Assembly: GCA_002429595.1 (NCBI GenBank)
Contig: DJAM01000173.1
Span: forward strand, 1-5,278
Source: Coxiellaceae bacterium UBA6002
GTDB lineage: Bacteria; Pseudomonadota; Gammaproteobacteria; UBA6002
Length of the DNA stretch: 5,278 nt
Reading direction: 5' to 3'
This document shows positions 5,135-5,278 of the stretch, piece after piece. The translations under genes were made by a program, and so were the position numbers. How positions within the stretch are numbered: the stretch's first letter is position 1; every line of letters begins with the position of its first letter. Below the pieces are notes generated by a model, which was not told where the DNA came from, did no database searches, and worked only from the letters and a program-made list of their open reading frames with translations.

Positions 5135-5278
5135 ATTCCCTCACTCGCTTGCGAGGTTTTCTCCTTTCATTCTTACACCTATTGGCACTTTCGCCTCTGT
5201 CATTCCCGCCAACTCTGTCATTCCCGCTCCTACTGTCATTCCCACCTCTGCTGTCATTCCCGCGAAGGCGGGAATCCA
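5113..5278 (+). CDS. Questionable small open frame through the repeat array, partial at window edge
   Basis: An ATG at 5113, two bases after the stop of the YqaA-like gene, opens a frame of at least 55 codons that has no stop before the window ends. The predicted peptide starts MFATFYFHSLTRLRG, continues as a hydrophobic leucine- and serine-rich stretch, and ends in a hexapeptide repeat LSFPPT, LSFPLL, LSFPPL, LSFPRR created by the 18-bp DNA units. There is no good Shine-Dalgarno sequence. Peptides ending in SFPRRRES are a familiar product of over-annotating this kind of dispersed repeat. It is listed because the frame is real, but it is most likely not a gene. Confidence 0.12.
   Translation, partial: MFATFYFHSLTRLRGFLLSFLHLLALSPLSFPPTLSFPLLLSFPPLLSFPRRRES
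5144..5160 (+). terminator. Possible weak intrinsic terminator of the operon
   Basis: CTCGC (5144-5148) and GCGAG (5151-5155) form a short GC-rich inverted repeat (realistically a four-pair stem with a CTTG tetraloop), followed by GTTTT and then a pyrimidine-rich CTCCTTT stretch. It lies 34 bases after the last stop codon, where the operon transcript would be expected to end. The stem is short and the T run is broken, so efficiency would be low; the full palindrome at 5256-5275 could be a second stop or mRNA end-stabilising structure. Confidence 0.35.
5197..5268 (+). repeat. Four tandem 18-bp units beginning CTGTCATTCCC
   Basis: CTGTCATTCCC occurs at 5197, 5215, 5233 and 5251, exactly 18 bases apart. 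The next three bases are GCC, GCT, ACC and GCG, and the last four of each unit vary (AACT, CCTA, TCTG, AAGG). Only the fourth unit continues into the right arm that completes the palindrome. Weaker relatives of the core, CTTTCATTCCC at 5130 and CTTTCATTCTT at 5164, lie upstream at irregular spacing. The array therefore looks like repeated half-elements of the dispersed palindrome, probably expanded by slippage or by repeated partial insertion. Confidence 0.8.
5253..5278 (+). repeat. Complete dRS3-like palindromic repeat, right copy
   Basis: ATTCCCGC (5256-5263) and GCGGGAAT (5268-5275) form a perfect 8-bp stem around the loop GAAG, flanked by GTC on the left and CCA on the right. This fits the ATTCCC-N8-GGGAAT form of the neisserial dRS3 element, and near-identical sequences are dispersed in many other proteobacteria. 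The element runs to the window edge, so the array may continue. It is inverted with respect to the copy at 1-18, so the seven-gene block is bracketed by oppositely oriented copies. Confidence 0.8.

Noticed and set aside
5141..5257. Minus-strand 38-codon gene through the repeat array
   Set aside because: The GMTxxx peptide is the standard reverse translation of this repeat family, and there is no flanking gene context; kept only as a finding about dual-strand openness.
5197..5278. CRISPR array
   Set aside because: Units are 18 bases with an 11-base shared core and only a few variable bases between; there are no spacer-length unique sequences and no cas genes in the window.

Overview
The window is a compact, one-directional block of seven housekeeping genes from a gammaproteobacterium with AT-leaning base composition. 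All genes are on the + strand: kdsA, eno, ftsB, ispD, ispF, surE and a YqaA-type DedA/VTT membrane protein. The order eno-ftsB-ispD-ispF-surE is the classical gammaproteobacterial arrangement, where E. coli continues to pcm, nlpD and rpoS. KdsA means the organism makes Kdo-containing lipopolysaccharide, so it is Gram-negative. Two features fit Legionellales-like or other non-enteric gammaproteobacteria better than Enterobacteria: the metal-dependent form of KdsA, and the local absence of truD and pcm. That placement is an inference; the sequence does not name the species.

Layout. Bases 1-18 are the truncated end of a dispersed palindromic repeat. Bases 19-95 are the leader of kdsA. KdsA (96-938) is followed by a 33-base gap that holds a strong Shine-Dalgarno sequence and a possible internal promoter for eno (972-2276). 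From eno onward the genes are packed with gaps of 2 to 13 bases, which implies one polycistronic transcript with translational coupling: ftsB (2280-2564), ispD (2570-3265), ispF (3279-3755), surE (3762-4523) and yqaA-like (4526-5110). After the last stop codon comes a repeat-rich tail (5103-5278) with a 9-bp inverted repeat, a small terminator-like hairpin, four 18-bp tandem units and a complete palindromic repeat that runs to the window edge.

How the genes work together. They do not form one pathway but share an envelope and core-metabolism theme. KdsA makes Kdo-8-phosphate from phosphoenolpyruvate, which enolase produces. FtsB is a septal divisome protein. IspD and IspF are two steps of the MEP isoprenoid pathway, which feeds undecaprenyl phosphate for cell wall and LPS and also quinones. 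SurE is a nucleotidase linked to stress survival. The YqaA-like protein belongs to a family of membrane transporters or scramblases.

No undescribed multi-gene system is visible. The genes are ordinary and intact, with the expected catalytic residues. The least ordinary part is the intergenic repeat DNA at the two ends, especially the 18-bp array whose period is a multiple of three and which is open in a reading frame on both strands.
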